Below, one piece after another: positions 16,429 to 26,285 of a DNA stretch of 64,000 nt. The DNA is from Helicobacter suis (GTDB taxonomy: Bacteria; Campylobacterota; Campylobacteria; Campylobacterales; Helicobacteraceae). The first letter of the stretch is position 1. Every line of letters starts with the position of its first letter. The notes under the pieces are model-generated. The model was not told the origin of the DNA. It ran no database searches and saw only the letters and a program-made list of their open reading frames with translations. Made by a program: the position numbers and the translations under genes. The stretch covers positions 40,757 through 104,756 of the forward strand of contig NZ_CABIKG010000003.1 in the NCBI RefSeq assembly GCF_902196125.1, in the 5' to 3' direction.

Positions 16429-17687
16429 TGAAATGGGTGAGATTGGGGGAAATTGGGGAGTTTGTGCGCGGGAATGGGCTTACTAAGGCTGATTTACACC
16501 CGGCTAATACTGATGGCACACTTGTAGGGGCTATCCATTATGGGCAAATCCACACCTATTACAACACCTACACCACCCAAACAAAAAGCTTTGTGAGCTC
16601 CGCTTTAGCCAAACGGCTTGAAAAGGCTAGATATGGCGATCTGATCATTGCGTGCGTTAGTGAAGATGTTGAGGGAGTTTGTAAGGCTGTGGCTTACTTG
16701 GGTAATGCGGATATTTGCATTGGCGGCGATACTCTTGCCTATAGGCATAAACAGAACCCTAAATTTATCGCTTATGTATTCCAAACAACTTATTTTGCAA
16801 GTCTCAAGGCTAAATATACAAGCGGAGTTAAAGTTATAAGAGTGAGACTCGAAAATTTAAAAACCCTCAAAATCCCCCTCCCCCCTTTAAAAGAACAACG
16901 CGTTATCGCTACTTTTTTAGATCATAAATGCGCTAAAATTGCAGCATGCATTACTAAAAAGACGCGCATGCTTGCTCTTTTAAAGGAATATAAACAGGCC
17001 TTAATCTCAAAAATAACCACTAAGGGGCTAAACCCACAAGAGCACTTCAAACCAAGCGCTGTAGCGTGGCTTGGGGATATTCCGGGGCATTGGGAGATTA
17101 AAAAAGGTAGACTACTTTTCAAAAATCAAGAAATCCCTAATTTTAATTTAGAGTGCCAAAATAGATTAGCATTAACCTTAGACGGCATGATTAGGAAAGA
17201 CATAACCTGTGGTAGTGGATTAAATCCAGCGGATTTTAGGACATACCAAATTGTTAAACAAAACGACCTCATATTTAAACTAATAGATTTAGACAATGTC
17301 AAAACAAGCCGTGTTGGTTTGTGCCATGAAACAGGCATTGTAAGCTCCGCCTATATTCGGCTAACAAAAATTAATCCCGCTTTGTGTGTGAAATATTTCT
17401 ATTATTACTATTACGATTTGTACCTTAAGCGAGTTTATAATGCTCTTGGTACAGGTGTCCGCTCAACATTAAGTAGCAAAGAATTGTTAGAAATTCCTTT
17501 ACCAGTTCCCCCCTTGCAAGAACAACACGCTATAGCCGCCTTTTTAGATCACAGGCTAGCCAAGCTAGATACTTTGATGATTAAATTACAAACACAAATA
17601 CAAGGCTTAAAAGATTATAAAAGCGCGCTTATTAGTGAGGCTGTTTTAGGCCAAATCCCTCTAAAGGCAAAGCATGCAAAGATATAA
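16428..17687 (+). CDS. hsdS: Type I restriction specificity subunit HsdS
   Basis: DNA-recognition subunit of 419 residues with two target-recognition domains. The first begins VKWVRLGEIGEFVRGNGLT; conserved helices follow each domain (PPLKEQRVIATFLDHKCAKI near residue 155 and PPLQEQHAIAAFLDHRLAKL near residue 365). Starts between TTG 16401 and GTG 16428 are possible; GTG 16428 is chosen because AGAGGGG at 16414-16420 is well spaced and the HsdS pattern begins there. It is shorter at the 5' side than hsdM coupling would predict, and the preceding fragment may be part of the original gene. It overlaps hsdR by 14 bases. Confidence 0.85.
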   Translation: MKWVRLGEIGEFVRGNGLTKADLHPANTDGTLVGAIHYGQIHTYYNTYTTQTKSFVSSALAKRLEKARYGDLIIACVSEDVEGVCKAVAYLGNADICIGGDTLAYRHKQNPKFIAYVFQTTYFASLKAKYTSGVKVIRVRLENLKTLKIPLPPLKEQRVIATFLDHKCAKIAACITKKTRMLALLKEYKQALISKITTKGLNPQEHFKPSAVAWLGDIPGHWEIKKGRLLFKNQEIPNFNLECQNRLALTLDGMIRKDITCGSGLNPADFRTYQIVKQNDLIFKLIDLDNVKTSRVGLCHETGIVSSAYIRLTKINPALCVKYFYYYYYDLYLKRVYNALGTGVRSTLSSKELLEIPLPVPPLQEQHAIAAFLDHRLAKLDTLMIKLQTQIQGLKDYKSALISEAVLGQIPLKAKHAKI

Positions 17688-20571
17688 TGAAAAATCCTTT
17701 GAAGACTTAATAGAGAAGCATTTACTCCAAAGCGCATATATTAAGCGCAACCCCAAAGACTACAATAAAGCGCTTTGTTTGGATACTAATTTATTATGGA
17801 AGTTTTTACAAACCACCCAACCTGAACAAATAGAGGATTTACAAAAACGAAGTAAGGATTTACAAAAAAGCTTTTTTGAGCGTTTAAAGAGCCAAATAGA
17901 AAAAGAGGGTTTGCTTGAGATATTAAAAAAGGGGGTGGAGGTTTTAGGCGTATCTTTTAAACTTGCCTATGACAAACCCCCTAACCAAAAAAATCCAGAT
18001 AATTGGAAAAACTACCAAAGTAATCTTTTTTCTGTAGTGCGCCAGTTACACTATAGCACTAAAAATAACAACTCTTTAGACATGGTGATCTTTTTAAATG
18101 GTTTGCCACTCTTTAGCTTTGAACTTAAAAATAAATTAAGCGGGCAAAGCGTGGTGGATGCAATAGAGCAGTATAAAAAGAATCGCAGCCCGCATGAAAT
18201 CCTATTTAAACACCACACCCTCGCGCATTTTGCCCTAGATAATGATTTAGTGTATATGAGCACTAAATTAGAGGGGGATAAGACACGCTTTACCCCCTTT
18301 AATAGAGGGCTAAATGATGGGAGTGGGGAACTTGATAGAGAATGTGGCGCGGGTAATCCAGCTACAAGTGGTATAAAAACGGCTTATTTATGGGAAGAAA
18401 TCTTACAAAAAGATAGTTTATTACACTTAATCTTACAGATGATCAAACCGGGGGGTAAATCAGGGGCTGTGATCTTTGCTAGATACCACCAATTAGATGT
18501 GGTGAGGAAGTTATGCCAGATTGTGCAAAAAGAGGGTGTGGGAGGGCGCTACTTAATCCAGCATAGCGCAGGCAGTGGCAAGAGTAATTCTATTGCATGG
18601 CTAGCCTGTGCTTTGGTGGGTTTAAGTGAACAAGAAAAGGTGATTTTTGATAGTGTATTAGTGATCACCGATCGCATCATCTTAGATCGCCAATTACAAA
18701 ACACGATTGAAGCCTTTTGCTCTATTAAAGGGGTTGTAGAGGCTATCACAAAAGGGAATAGACAACTTAAAGAGGCCATATCTGAGGGCAAGAAGATCAT
18801 CATTAGCACGATTCAAAAATTCCCCTATATCTTAGAGGATATCCCTTCCATGCGTGATAAAAAATTTGCCATTATCATAGATGAGGCGCATTCCTCTCAA
18901 GGGGGTAAGTACGCCCAAGACCTTGCTAAGACCACAGGGAAAGACCAAGAGAACCAACAAGAAGACTTAGAGACATTTTTAAACAAGGCTATTCAAGCTA
19001 AGAAATTCCAACCAAACGCTTCTTATTTTGCCTTTAGCGCCACGCCTAAGCCTGAAACTTTAGAGCTTTTTGGCACACAAACAAGTCAAGGGAAGTTTAT
19101 CCCCTTTCATCTATATTCTATGAAACAAGCCATTGAAGAGGGGTTTATTTTAGATGTACTTGCTTGCTACATCAGCTATAAAGATTTTGCTAAAGTTGTG
19201 TCTACAATCCTAAGTAATCCACACTATGAAAAAAACCTAGCTCTTAAAAAACTTAAGCGTTATATTAGAGATCACCCCAAAAGCATTCAGGCTAAAACAG
19301 AGGTGATGCTTAATCATTTTTATAGCTGTGTACATACCCAAATTAAGGGGCGGGCTAAGGCTATGGTGATTACAGATTCGCGCAAGAGTGCCCTTGAATA
19401 TTTTAAAGCTTTTCAAGCACAACTAAAGCAAGAAGGATATCCGCATAAAGCCTTAGTGGCCTTTTCAGGGGAGATTAACTTAGAAGGAGAAACTTATAGC
19501 GAAGCTAGCCTAAATCACATGCCAGAAACACAGACACCTAAAGCCTTTGAAAGAGATGATTATCGCTTTTTGATTGTGGCAGATAAATACCAAACCGGTT
19601 TTGATCAACCCTTGTTACACACGATGTATGTAGATAAAGCCTTAAGCGCTGTGGCTTGCGTACAAACCCTCTCGCGTTTAAACCGCACACACCCAGATAA
19701 AACAAACACTTGTATTTTAGATTTTGTTAATAACGCTCAAGAGATTATTAAAGCCTTTGAACCTTACTACAAACAAAGCTCTTTAGAAGGACCTAGCGAT
19801 CTTAATAAGCTTTTTGATCTCAAAACACATTTAAATAATTATGGGGTATACACCCAAGAAGAAGTAGAAAATTTTAATTTAGCCCTCTTTAAAGAAGCCC
19901 TCTTATCTCAAATCCATGCCATGTTAGATGTGATGATACGACGCTACAGCGCCTTAGAGCAAGACTTACAACAAGAGTTTTACAGCAAGGCAAAAGCCTA
20001 TATCAAAGGATATAAATTTTGGGTACAAATTTTGCCCTTTACAGACATCTTTTTAGAAAAACTCTTTAGATTGCTTGTAACCCTCATTAAAAAACTACCA
20101 AGAGATAAAAATCCAGAGGACATCACTAAAGTAGTAGCGCTTGAAGAGTATCGTTTAGAAAAAGAACAAGAGGCTAAACTAACACTCACAGGCCAAGCAG
20201 AGCTAAAGCCCTTTCAAGCAGAGGGTAGAAAAGCGCCACAAACCCAGTTAGAAAAGCTTTCAGAAATTTTAGATGTTTTTCATAGAGAATATGGAATTAC
20301 ATTAAATGAGAATGAGATCCAAGCTAAAGCTAAAATCCTAAAAAACGCCCTAGATAATATATACTCTGATTTAACTTTCTTAGAAAACTTCAGACGCACT
20401 GATTTACAAAATAGACGGATTCTTTTTGAAAACAAGTTTGAAGAGCAACTCCCTTACTTGGCTGACATTGACCCACAGCTTTGTGAACGAATTCTAAATG
20501 ATAAAAACTTTATCTCACAAGATCTCTTGAAAAACTTTGAAAAGGGATTAGAAAATTTGGGGGTTGATTAG
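17674..20571 (+). CDS. hsdR: Type I restriction endonuclease subunit HsdR
   Basis: ATP-driven translocase and nuclease of 965 residues. The N-terminal nuclease domain has the PD-(D/E)xK-like LNGLPLFSFELKNKL (near residue 155). The SF2 motor follows: Walker A HSAGSGKSNS (about 295), DEAH in IIDEAHSSQGG (about 400), FSATPKPETLELFG (about 455) and DKYQTGFDQPLL (about 645). The long helical C-terminus probably docks to HsdM/HsdS. The frame is intact and full length, unlike hsdM, so restriction activity would depend on how the hsdM frameshift is resolved. Confidence 0.93.
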   Translation: MQRYNEKSFEDLIEKHLLQSAYIKRNPKDYNKALCLDTNLLWKFLQTTQPEQIEDLQKRSKDLQKSFFERLKSQIEKEGLLEILKKGVEVLGVSFKLAYDKPPNQKNPDNWKNYQSNLFSVVRQLHYSTKNNNSLDMVIFLNGLPLFSFELKNKLSGQSVVDAIEQYKKNRSPHEILFKHHTLAHFALDNDLVYMSTKLEGDKTRFTPFNRGLNDGSGELDRECGAGNPATSGIKTAYLWEEILQKDSLLHLILQMIKPGGKSGAVIFARYHQLDVVRKLCQIVQKEGVGGRYLIQHSAGSGKSNSIAWLACALVGLSEQEKVIFDSVLVITDRIILDRQLQNTIEAFCSIKGVVEAITKGNRQLKEAISEGKKIIISTIQKFPYILEDIPSMRDKKFAIIIDEAHSSQGGKYAQDLAKTTGKDQENQQEDLETFLNKAIQAKKFQPNASYFAFSATPKPETLELFGTQTSQGKFIPFHLYSMKQAIEEGFILDVLACYISYKDFAKVVSTILSNPHYEKNLALKKLKRYIRDHPKSIQAKTEVMLNHFYSCVHTQIKGRAKAMVITDSRKSALEYFKAFQAQLKQEGYPHKALVAFSGEINLEGETYSEASLNHMPETQTPKAFERDDYRFLIVADKYQTGFDQPLLHTMYVDKALSAVACVQTLSRLNRTHPDKTNTCILDFVNNAQEIIKAFEPYYKQSSLEGPSDLNKLFDLKTHLNNYGVYTQEEVENFNLALFKEALLSQIHAMLDVMIRRYSALEQDLQQEFYSKAKAYIKGYKFWVQILPFTDIFLEKLFRLLVTLIKKLPRDKNPEDITKVVALEEYRLEKEQEAKLTLTGQAELKPFQAEGRKAPQTQLEKLSEILDVFHREYGITLNENEIQAKAKILKNALDNIYSDLTFLENFRRTDLQNRRILFENKFEEQLPYLADIDPQLCERILNDKNFISQDLLKNFEKGLENLGVD

Positions 20572-20604
20572 GTTAAAGGCCTTATACCGTTTAGACAGCT
20601 AAAT

Positions 20605-21084
20605 TTACAACTGAGGGTGTAAAATCAAGTTAACCCACTCCCTCACCGCCCCCTCTCCTCCATTTTTCTTTAAAACTACAATATGGGGTAAACTTTTTAG
20701 ACTTTCTTGGGCGTTATTGGGGCAAGCTTTTAAGCCCACTTGCTTTAAAAGGGGCAAGTCATTAATATCATCGCCTATATAAGCCACTTGGGCTAATGAA
20801 ATATTCTCTTGAGCACAAATAGCGCGCGCCGCTTCTAATTTGCCCTCAGGGCTACAACCTTGATAAAGATAATCTAGTTTAAGTTTTTTAGCGCGGTGCT
20901 CTACAATGGGTGTAACCTCGCCGGTTAAAATACCGGTTTTAATCCCAGCAGCTTTAAGCAATCCAAAACCCACCCCATCGGCTACACAGAATTTTTTAAA
21001 TTCCCTTCCATCTTCTAAATAATACATACCCCCATCTGTGAGCGTCCCATCACAATCGCACAAAAAAACTTTAATATCTCTCAT
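20605..21084 (-). CDS. kdsC: KdsC-type HAD phosphatase (KDO 8-phosphate phosphatase)
   Basis: Removes phosphate from 3-deoxy-manno-octulosonate 8-phosphate on the way to lipid A-linked KDO. The 159-residue, cap-less HAD protein has FLCDCDGTLTDGGMYY (nucleophile Asp10), ILTGEVTPIVEHRA and the late VAYIGDDINDLPLLK. KdsC-like phosphatases of sialic-acid-type sugar clusters have the same architecture, so the substrate is not certain. It stands alone on the minus strand, converging with hsdR. Confidence 0.82.
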   Translation of the reverse strand: MRDIKVFLCDCDGTLTDGGMYYLEDGREFKKFCVADGVGFGLLKAAGIKTGILTGEVTPIVEHRAKKLKLDYLYQGCSPEGKLEAARAICAQENISLAQVAYIGDDINDLPLLKQVGLKACPNNAQESLKSLPHIVVLKKNGGEGAVREWVNLILHPQL

Positions 21085-21273
21085 GTTAAAGCACCCTATC
21101 AGTTTGTCTCCAATGCTACCCTAAATTTAACCAAAATAACACAACTTCTAAGCGGCGGCTAGTCTTGTATTGGGCGGTTTATAAAGATACAATTTGTTAG
21201 CGCGGGGGGAAAGTAGGGTTTTGTATTTAAAACCTCCGCCTTATAAAATTCTTAGTACTTCTCACCACCTTTT

Positions 21274-21837
21274 TTAAACTTTAATATCCCACTCATAAAA
21301 ACCTAGATCGCTCTCTTTGAGTTGGTGTTTTTGCTGGATAACTTTATAAAGTGTCTTCTTAATATCCTTAAGCCGCCACTCCTCCCCTTTAATAGCCCCC
21401 TCTAGCAGACAATCACACACAAACTTATGGCAGTTATAGCGCTCTAATCCAGCAGTTATACGATAATCTAATTTTTTACCCACAGATTCTAAAGCCCTCT
21501 TTGCAACATACTCTAGCCCGCCTATAATCTGTACATATTCCTCGCCTTTGCTATTTTTCTCCCCTGTTTTAGTACACCTACTTAAAACATAAATCCCCTT
21601 GTAAGAAGCCTTGTTTAAAAAACCTTGCGGGGTTGTTTGGCACACCTCCCCATTGCTACATAATTCCACAATGCCATATTGGCCTACATAAATCCCGGAA
21701 TGCTCCATTAAATCTCCAAGTAAATCACAACAAAGAATATCCCCCACCCCCGGCTCTTTAACCACACCCTGCAAGCGCCTATAAGTTTTATAAAAATAAT
21801 ACGCTAATCCCGCCCCCATGCCTATTTTTTTAAGCAC
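21274..21837 (-). CDS. LRAT-like (NlpC/P60 superfamily) papain-fold protein
   Basis: A 187-residue protein with an N-terminal hydrophobic segment ([14 protein letters not shown]) and an LRAT-type layout. [21 protein letters not shown] supplies the candidate catalytic His46, and a later [14 protein letters not shown] supplies the candidate Cys, as in the H..NC[EH]xF pattern. Bacterial relatives are thought to be acyltransferases, thioesterases or peptidases; the activity here is unknown. The start is a GTG overlapping the ppsA stop by eight bases (an ATG at 21819 is an alternative), so it is the second gene of a ppsA transcript. Confidence 0.6.
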   Translation of the reverse strand: MLKKIGMGAGLAYYFYKTYRRLQGVVKEPGVGDILCCDLLGDLMEHSGIYVGQYGIVELCSNGEVCQTTPQGFLNKASYKGIYVLSRCTKTGEKNSKGEEYVQIIGGLEYVAKRALESVGKKLDYRITAGLERYNCHKFVCDCLLEGAIKGEEWRLKDIKKTLYKVIQQKHQLKESDLGFYEWDIKV

Positions 21838-24247
21838 GATTGAGTTCTTTTTCTAGCTGCACAACTTGATTCCAAGTGTGAATTACAGAGTCCGGATTAA
21901 GAGAAAGCGAAGAAATCCCTTCTTTGACTAAAAACTTAGCCACCTCTATATAATCACTAGGCGCTTGCCCGCAAATGCCGCAGTATTTGCCATGCCTTTT
22001 ACAAGCCTCAATTGCTCGCCTAAACATCTCAAGCATTGCTGGGTTGCGCTCATCAAATACATGGCTAACCAGTTGCCCATCTCGATCTACGCCTAAAGTT
22101 AGCTGGGTAAGATCATTTGAACCAATAGAAAAACCATCAAAGAGGCTTAAAAAGTCATCAGCCATGATCACATTAATAGGCAACTCGCACATAATATAAA
22201 GCTCTAAGCCGTTTTTACCAGACTCTAGTCCGTTTTTACGCAGAATTTCTAAAACCTTCTTAGCCTCTTCTATCGTGCGCAAAAATGGAATCATGATTTT
22301 CATATTAGTTAACCCCATTTGCTCGCGTACCATGCACAACGCCTCACACTCCCAAGAAAAGGCTTCTTTATACAAATCAGAATAATAGCGGCTTGCCCCG
22401 CGAAAACCTAGCATCGGGTTTTCCTCATGGGGTTCATAAACAGAGCCACAAAGCATGCGGGCATACTCATTAGATTTAAAATCACTTGTACGCACAATCA
22501 CAGGTTTAGGATAAAAGGCCCCACTAATCATGCCCATTCCCTCAGCGATCTTTTTAATAAAAAAATCCTTAGGGCCTGCATAGCCTGCAATCAAAGCCTC
22601 TACTTTTTTATGTTCGTTAATGTTTTTATTGTGGTGCAAATCCACTAAAGCCAAAGGGTGGACTTTGATTTGATTAAGCATGATAAGTTCCATGCGCGCT
22701 AAACCTACGCCATGGTTTGGGATTTGGGAGAATTGAAAGGCCTTTTCAGGGTTGCCAATATTAAGATAAATCTTAGTTTTGGGTTCTTCTAAGTGATCTA
22801 GGGCTGTGCGCTCTATTTCAAAATCATGGAAACCCGCATAAATATAGCCCTCCTCCCCTTCTGCACAAGAAATAGTGATCTCCATACCCGTATAAAGCGA
22901 CTCTGTTGCCCCCAAAGCCCCCACAATAGTAGGTACACCAATTTCACGCGCCACAATAGCCGCATGGCAAGTACGGCCCCCTCTATTTGTAACCACCGCA
23001 CTAGCCTTTTTCATGAGAGGCTCCCAGTCTGGATCGGTGTTATCTGTAACTAAAATTTCTCCCTCTTTAAAAATATTCATGTGATCTAAACTATTAATCA
23101 CGCGTACTTTGCCCGCTCCAATTTTATTCCCAATAGCCCTGCCTACGAGTAAGATTTCTCTTTTCTCCTCTGTTTTAAAGCGATACTTTTCATAAACCCG
23201 CTCTTGGCTCTTTTTTTGACTCTGCACAGTCTCAGGACGGGCTTGCACAATGAAAATATCCCCGCTATCTCCATCTTTAGCCCACTCAATATCCATAGGA
23301 CGATACTGCCCGGCCTCTTTGCTGTAATGTTCCTCTATAATAATGGCATAGCGGGCTAAACTTAATAAATCTACATCGCTAAGAGAAAAACTACTTTTTT
23401 CCTTTTGGGTAGTGGGTATGGTTTTAGTGGGGTTTTCGCTCCCACGGCTAGCGTAGACAATTTTTTGGGCTTTGCTACCCAGTTGGCGTTTGATAATGGG
23501 CTGTTTGCCCAGTAAAAGCGTGGGTTTAAAAACATAAAATTCATCTGGATTAACAAGCCCCCCTACCACACTTTCGCCAAGCCCCCAGTTAGAAGTAACA
23601 AAGATCGCATCTTTAAACCCCGTTTCAGTGTCTAGTGAAAACATCACGCCCGCACTCCCCTTATCTGATCGCACCATTTTTTGCACCCCCACACTCAAAG
23701 CAACTTTAAGGTGATCAAAGCCTCTGGAGGCACGGTAACTAATAGCCCTATCGGTAAAAAGTGAGGCTAAACAAGCCTTAATGTAGTGGACTAATTCTGT
23801 TTTGCCCTTGATATTTAAATAAGTGTCTTGTTGCCCGGCAAAAGAAGCATCGGGTAAATCCTCTGCTGTAGCTGAACTGCGCACCGCCACATCTGCCTCG
23901 CGCATTTTATACTCATCACTTAACATCTTATAGGCTTGAAAGACTTCATCGCGCAAATCAGCCGGAAAAGGCGTACCAAAGATGAGCTCGCGGATTTGCT
24001 TAGATCTTTGTTTTAGCACATCTAATTCTGTGGCATCTACATTTTCTAAAAGCCTAATGATTTGCTCTTTAATGCCTCCATGTTCAAGTAAATACCAATA
24101 GGCTTGGCTAGTGATAGCAAAGCCATTAGGGACTTTAATCCCATTGGGCACTAGTTCTTGAAACATCTCCCCAATACTAGCATTCTTGCCCCCCACTAAA
24201 GCCACATCTTTATTATTTAACTCTTTATAAAAGCGGATATATTGCAC
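21830..24247 (-). CDS. ppsA: Phosphoenolpyruvate synthase
   Basis: Makes PEP from pyruvate and ATP for gluconeogenesis. The 805-residue protein has the ATP-grasp N-terminal domain ([37 protein letters not shown]), the phosphohistidine loop [18 protein letters not shown] near residue 425 and the PEP-binding barrel ending [16 protein letters not shown] and [11 protein letters not shown]. The start is a GTG preceded by AAGGGG. The following LRAT-like gene overlaps its stop. Confidence 0.94.
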   Translation of the reverse strand: MQYIRFYKELNNKDVALVGGKNASIGEMFQELVPNGIKVPNGFAITSQAYWYLLEHGGIKEQIIRLLENVDATELDVLKQRSKQIRELIFGTPFPADLRDEVFQAYKMLSDEYKMREADVAVRSSATAEDLPDASFAGQQDTYLNIKGKTELVHYIKACLASLFTDRAISYRASRGFDHLKVALSVGVQKMVRSDKGSAGVMFSLDTETGFKDAIFVTSNWGLGESVVGGLVNPDEFYVFKPTLLLGKQPIIKRQLGSKAQKIVYASRGSENPTKTIPTTQKEKSSFSLSDVDLLSLARYAIIIEEHYSKEAGQYRPMDIEWAKDGDSGDIFIVQARPETVQSQKKSQERVYEKYRFKTEEKREILLVGRAIGNKIGAGKVRVINSLDHMNIFKEGEILVTDNTDPDWEPLMKKASAVVTNRGGRTCHAAIVAREIGVPTIVGALGATESLYTGMEITISCAEGEEGYIYAGFHDFEIERTALDHLEEPKTKIYLNIGNPEKAFQFSQIPNHGVGLARMELIMLNQIKVHPLALVDLHHNKNINEHKKVEALIAGYAGPKDFFIKKIAEGMGMISGAFYPKPVIVRTSDFKSNEYARMLCGSVYEPHEENPMLGFRGASRYYSDLYKEAFSWECEALCMVREQMGLTNMKIMIPFLRTIEEAKKVLEILRKNGLESGKNGLELYIMCELPINVIMADDFLSLFDGFSIGSNDLTQLTLGVDRDGQLVSHVFDERNPAMLEMFRRAIEACKRHGKYCGICGQAPSDYIEVAKFLVKEGISSLSLNPDSVIHTWNQVVQLEKELNRA

Positions 24248-24426
24248 GCGTACCCCTTGATTTAAAAATCCTTAATTATAACATGGGAGGGGTTGTAGGC
24301 TTTTAAAATAGTAGATTTACTCTAGCAAAATCAAGCAAGTATAGAAATTAAACCTATCTACGCGCCTTGTTTTCTTGTATTATAATCCTTGTGGGGGTGG
24401 TTTAGATTTATGATCAAGGATCAATG

Positions 24427-26157
24427 ATGAATAAGATAAATAAAAATTTTGGCCATGAACATGAAATAGTATCTATTGCTAATCTTTGTAAGATGAGCCT
24501 TGAAATTCCAAAATACCAAAGACCCTATGAGTGGGGATTAGATGAATGTGAAAAACTACTAGAGGATATACAACAAGCTTTTGAAAATAACGATGTAAAT
24601 GGTCATTTTTTAGGCTATGTTGTTGTTTATCCAAAAAATGAGAATGCAGATGTGTTTGAGGTTGTAGATGGGCAACAGCGCATCATCACTTTTAATTTGC
24701 TCTTCCGTGCTTTTTACGCACATTTTCAAGAACAAAGAGATACCAATAATGACTATGCTAAGGATTTTGGTAAATGTTTGTGGCACTATGAGAATAATAA
24801 AGGTTTTAAGTATGAACAACGCCATTTGAGAAATGTTGCGAGTATGGAGAAAAAAGAGAATAGGGAAGCGCTAGGAAAAATTTTAAGCAAAGAGGCCAAT
24901 CTATCGTATTCAAAAGAGGTAAAAAATAAGTTGCTTTGTGTTAAAAATTACGAGTATTTCAAAGATAGGGTAAAAGAACTCTATGAAGAATTGAATGAAA
25001 AAGGTAAATGGGAGGATTTTTGTAAATTTCTTTTAAATGATCTGTATGTGTTTAAAGATAAGTGTAACAGCAAACAAGTGGCGCTGACTACTTTTGGAAC
25101 TCTAAATACCCGTGGTAAGCCACTTACTGAATCGTATATTTTAAAATGGCATTTGCATGAGTTTTATAAGAACAAATCTTTAGATGCACTTGAGGATTTT
25201 GAGAAAGACTGGGAGGAAATTGGCGAAGGTTTTCATGCAGATTTTGATCTAGACTTTCTCTTTACACATTGGCACGCTTTTATGGCTGAGCAAAAAGATA
25301 CCCAAATTATCCGCCTTCTACCATTTTTTGAGAAAGGTAAAGGGAAAGAATACTTTGATAACAAAGAGGAATTCATGTCCTTTATTAAAATTTTGGCTAA
25401 ATTTTGGAGTACCCCGGAGAGTTATTTAAATGAACGGGCATTGTGCTATTGGCGTGTACTTAATGAATTCCCAAACAAACAATGGGAGCAATTTGTAAGT
25501 TGTTTGTTGTGGAAGAATAGAGATGTATTTAAAGATTCTCCTGAAGAAGAGGATTCTTCTGATCGTATTTTTAAGTTATTAGAGTTTGGGTTGTTCCGAC
25601 CACTAAAAACCATGGTTTTATATACCCTCTCTTCTAATAAATCCACTGAGCTAAAAACTTTCTTTTTAAAGTTTAACCAAACCGTATTTCATAGCATACC
25701 CTCAGTGAGTATGCCTAAGTTTCCTTCTCTTGAGGATTTTTGTGAACGACTTGCCACACCCAAATCAAAACCTTTTTTACTTTTGTATGCCTATATCCAC
25801 AATGGTTTTAAAGCTATCCCAGAAAAATATACCTACATTGATAAAAAGAGAAAAAAAGAGAGTCTGTTAGAAGTGGAGCATATCCGGCCTAAGTGTAAGC
25901 CGTGGGGAGGGCAATATGTGGAGCATATTGGCAATAAACTTTTATTACCCAAATGTTTAAATGCAAAAGCCAAAAATGGGAATTTTAGACAGAAGCAAGA
26001 CACTTATAAAGAAGCGCCATCTTATCTAAGCGAAGTACTAGAATTAGGAAGAGATGAGCGCTATGAAGCAGAATGGAAAGAGCAATACATTCAAGAGCGC
26101 AATGCAAGAATTTATAAAGGTATTAGAAAGTTTCTTTATTACGATATGTATAAGTGA
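24427..26157 (+). CDS. DUF262/DUF1524 (GmrSD-like) protein, copy 1
   Basis: A 576-residue two-domain protein. The N-terminal DUF262 (ParB/Srx fold) has IPKYQRPYEWGLDECEKLL and VVDGQQRIITFNLLFRAF, the DGQQR motif that binds and hydrolyses nucleotides in characterised members. The C-terminal DUF1524 HNH-type region has EVEHIRPKCKPWGG and GNKLLLPKCLNAKAKN. Fused DUF262-DUF1524 proteins include GmrSD and BrxU, which cut modified phage DNA; target and activity here are unknown. ATG 24427 is preferred over 24424 because AAGGA at 24416-24420 is better spaced. It lies between ppsA and a truncated restriction gene. Confidence 0.78.
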   Translation: MNKINKNFGHEHEIVSIANLCKMSLEIPKYQRPYEWGLDECEKLLEDIQQAFENNDVNGHFLGYVVVYPKNENADVFEVVDGQQRIITFNLLFRAFYAHFQEQRDTNNDYAKDFGKCLWHYENNKGFKYEQRHLRNVASMEKKENREALGKILSKEANLSYSKEVKNKLLCVKNYEYFKDRVKELYEELNEKGKWEDFCKFLLNDLYVFKDKCNSKQVALTTFGTLNTRGKPLTESYILKWHLHEFYKNKSLDALEDFEKDWEEIGEGFHADFDLDFLFTHWHAFMAEQKDTQIIRLLPFFEKGKGKEYFDNKEEFMSFIKILAKFWSTPESYLNERALCYWRVLNEFPNKQWEQFVSCLLWKNRDVFKDSPEEEDSSDRIFKLLEFGLFRPLKTMVLYTLSSNKSTELKTFFLKFNQTVFHSIPSVSMPKFPSLEDFCERLATPKSKPFLLLYAYIHNGFKAIPEKYTYIDKKRKKESLLEVEHIRPKCKPWGGQYVEHIGNKLLLPKCLNAKAKNGNFRQKQDTYKEAPSYLSEVLELGRDERYEAEWKEQYIQERNARIYKGIRKFLYYDMYK

Positions 26158-26174
26158 TTTAAAAATATGTGCTG

Positions 26175-26285
26175 AGGTTGTATAACTAGATAATCTTAAA
26201 ACCACCCTTAGCCCAGAGAGTAAAACAAGTGGATTAAGTTATAACCAATTTAAAGCAGAATTAGAAAATCAAGGATTATTACAAG
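26175..26285 (+). pseudogene. Unidentified gene remnant ending at a shared 21-bp sequence
   Basis: A short open stretch, with no start codon, reads LKTTLSPESKTSGLSYNQFK and then AELENQGLLQ before joining the antisense of a truncated methyltransferase gene. Its last 21 bases recur, with one mismatch, at 50036-50056, again where a gene has lost its end. The parent gene is not recognised. Confidence 0.4.
26265..26285. repeat. 21-bp sequence shared with 50036-50056 at gene breakpoints (left copy)
   Basis: AAAATCAAGGATTATTACAAG here and AAAATCAAGGATTGTTACAAG at the other site, quoted as positions 26265-26285: key cores are AATCAAGGATT and TTACAAG with A/G between. It abuts the point where the methyltransferase reading frame is cut off. 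Confidence 0.6.
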
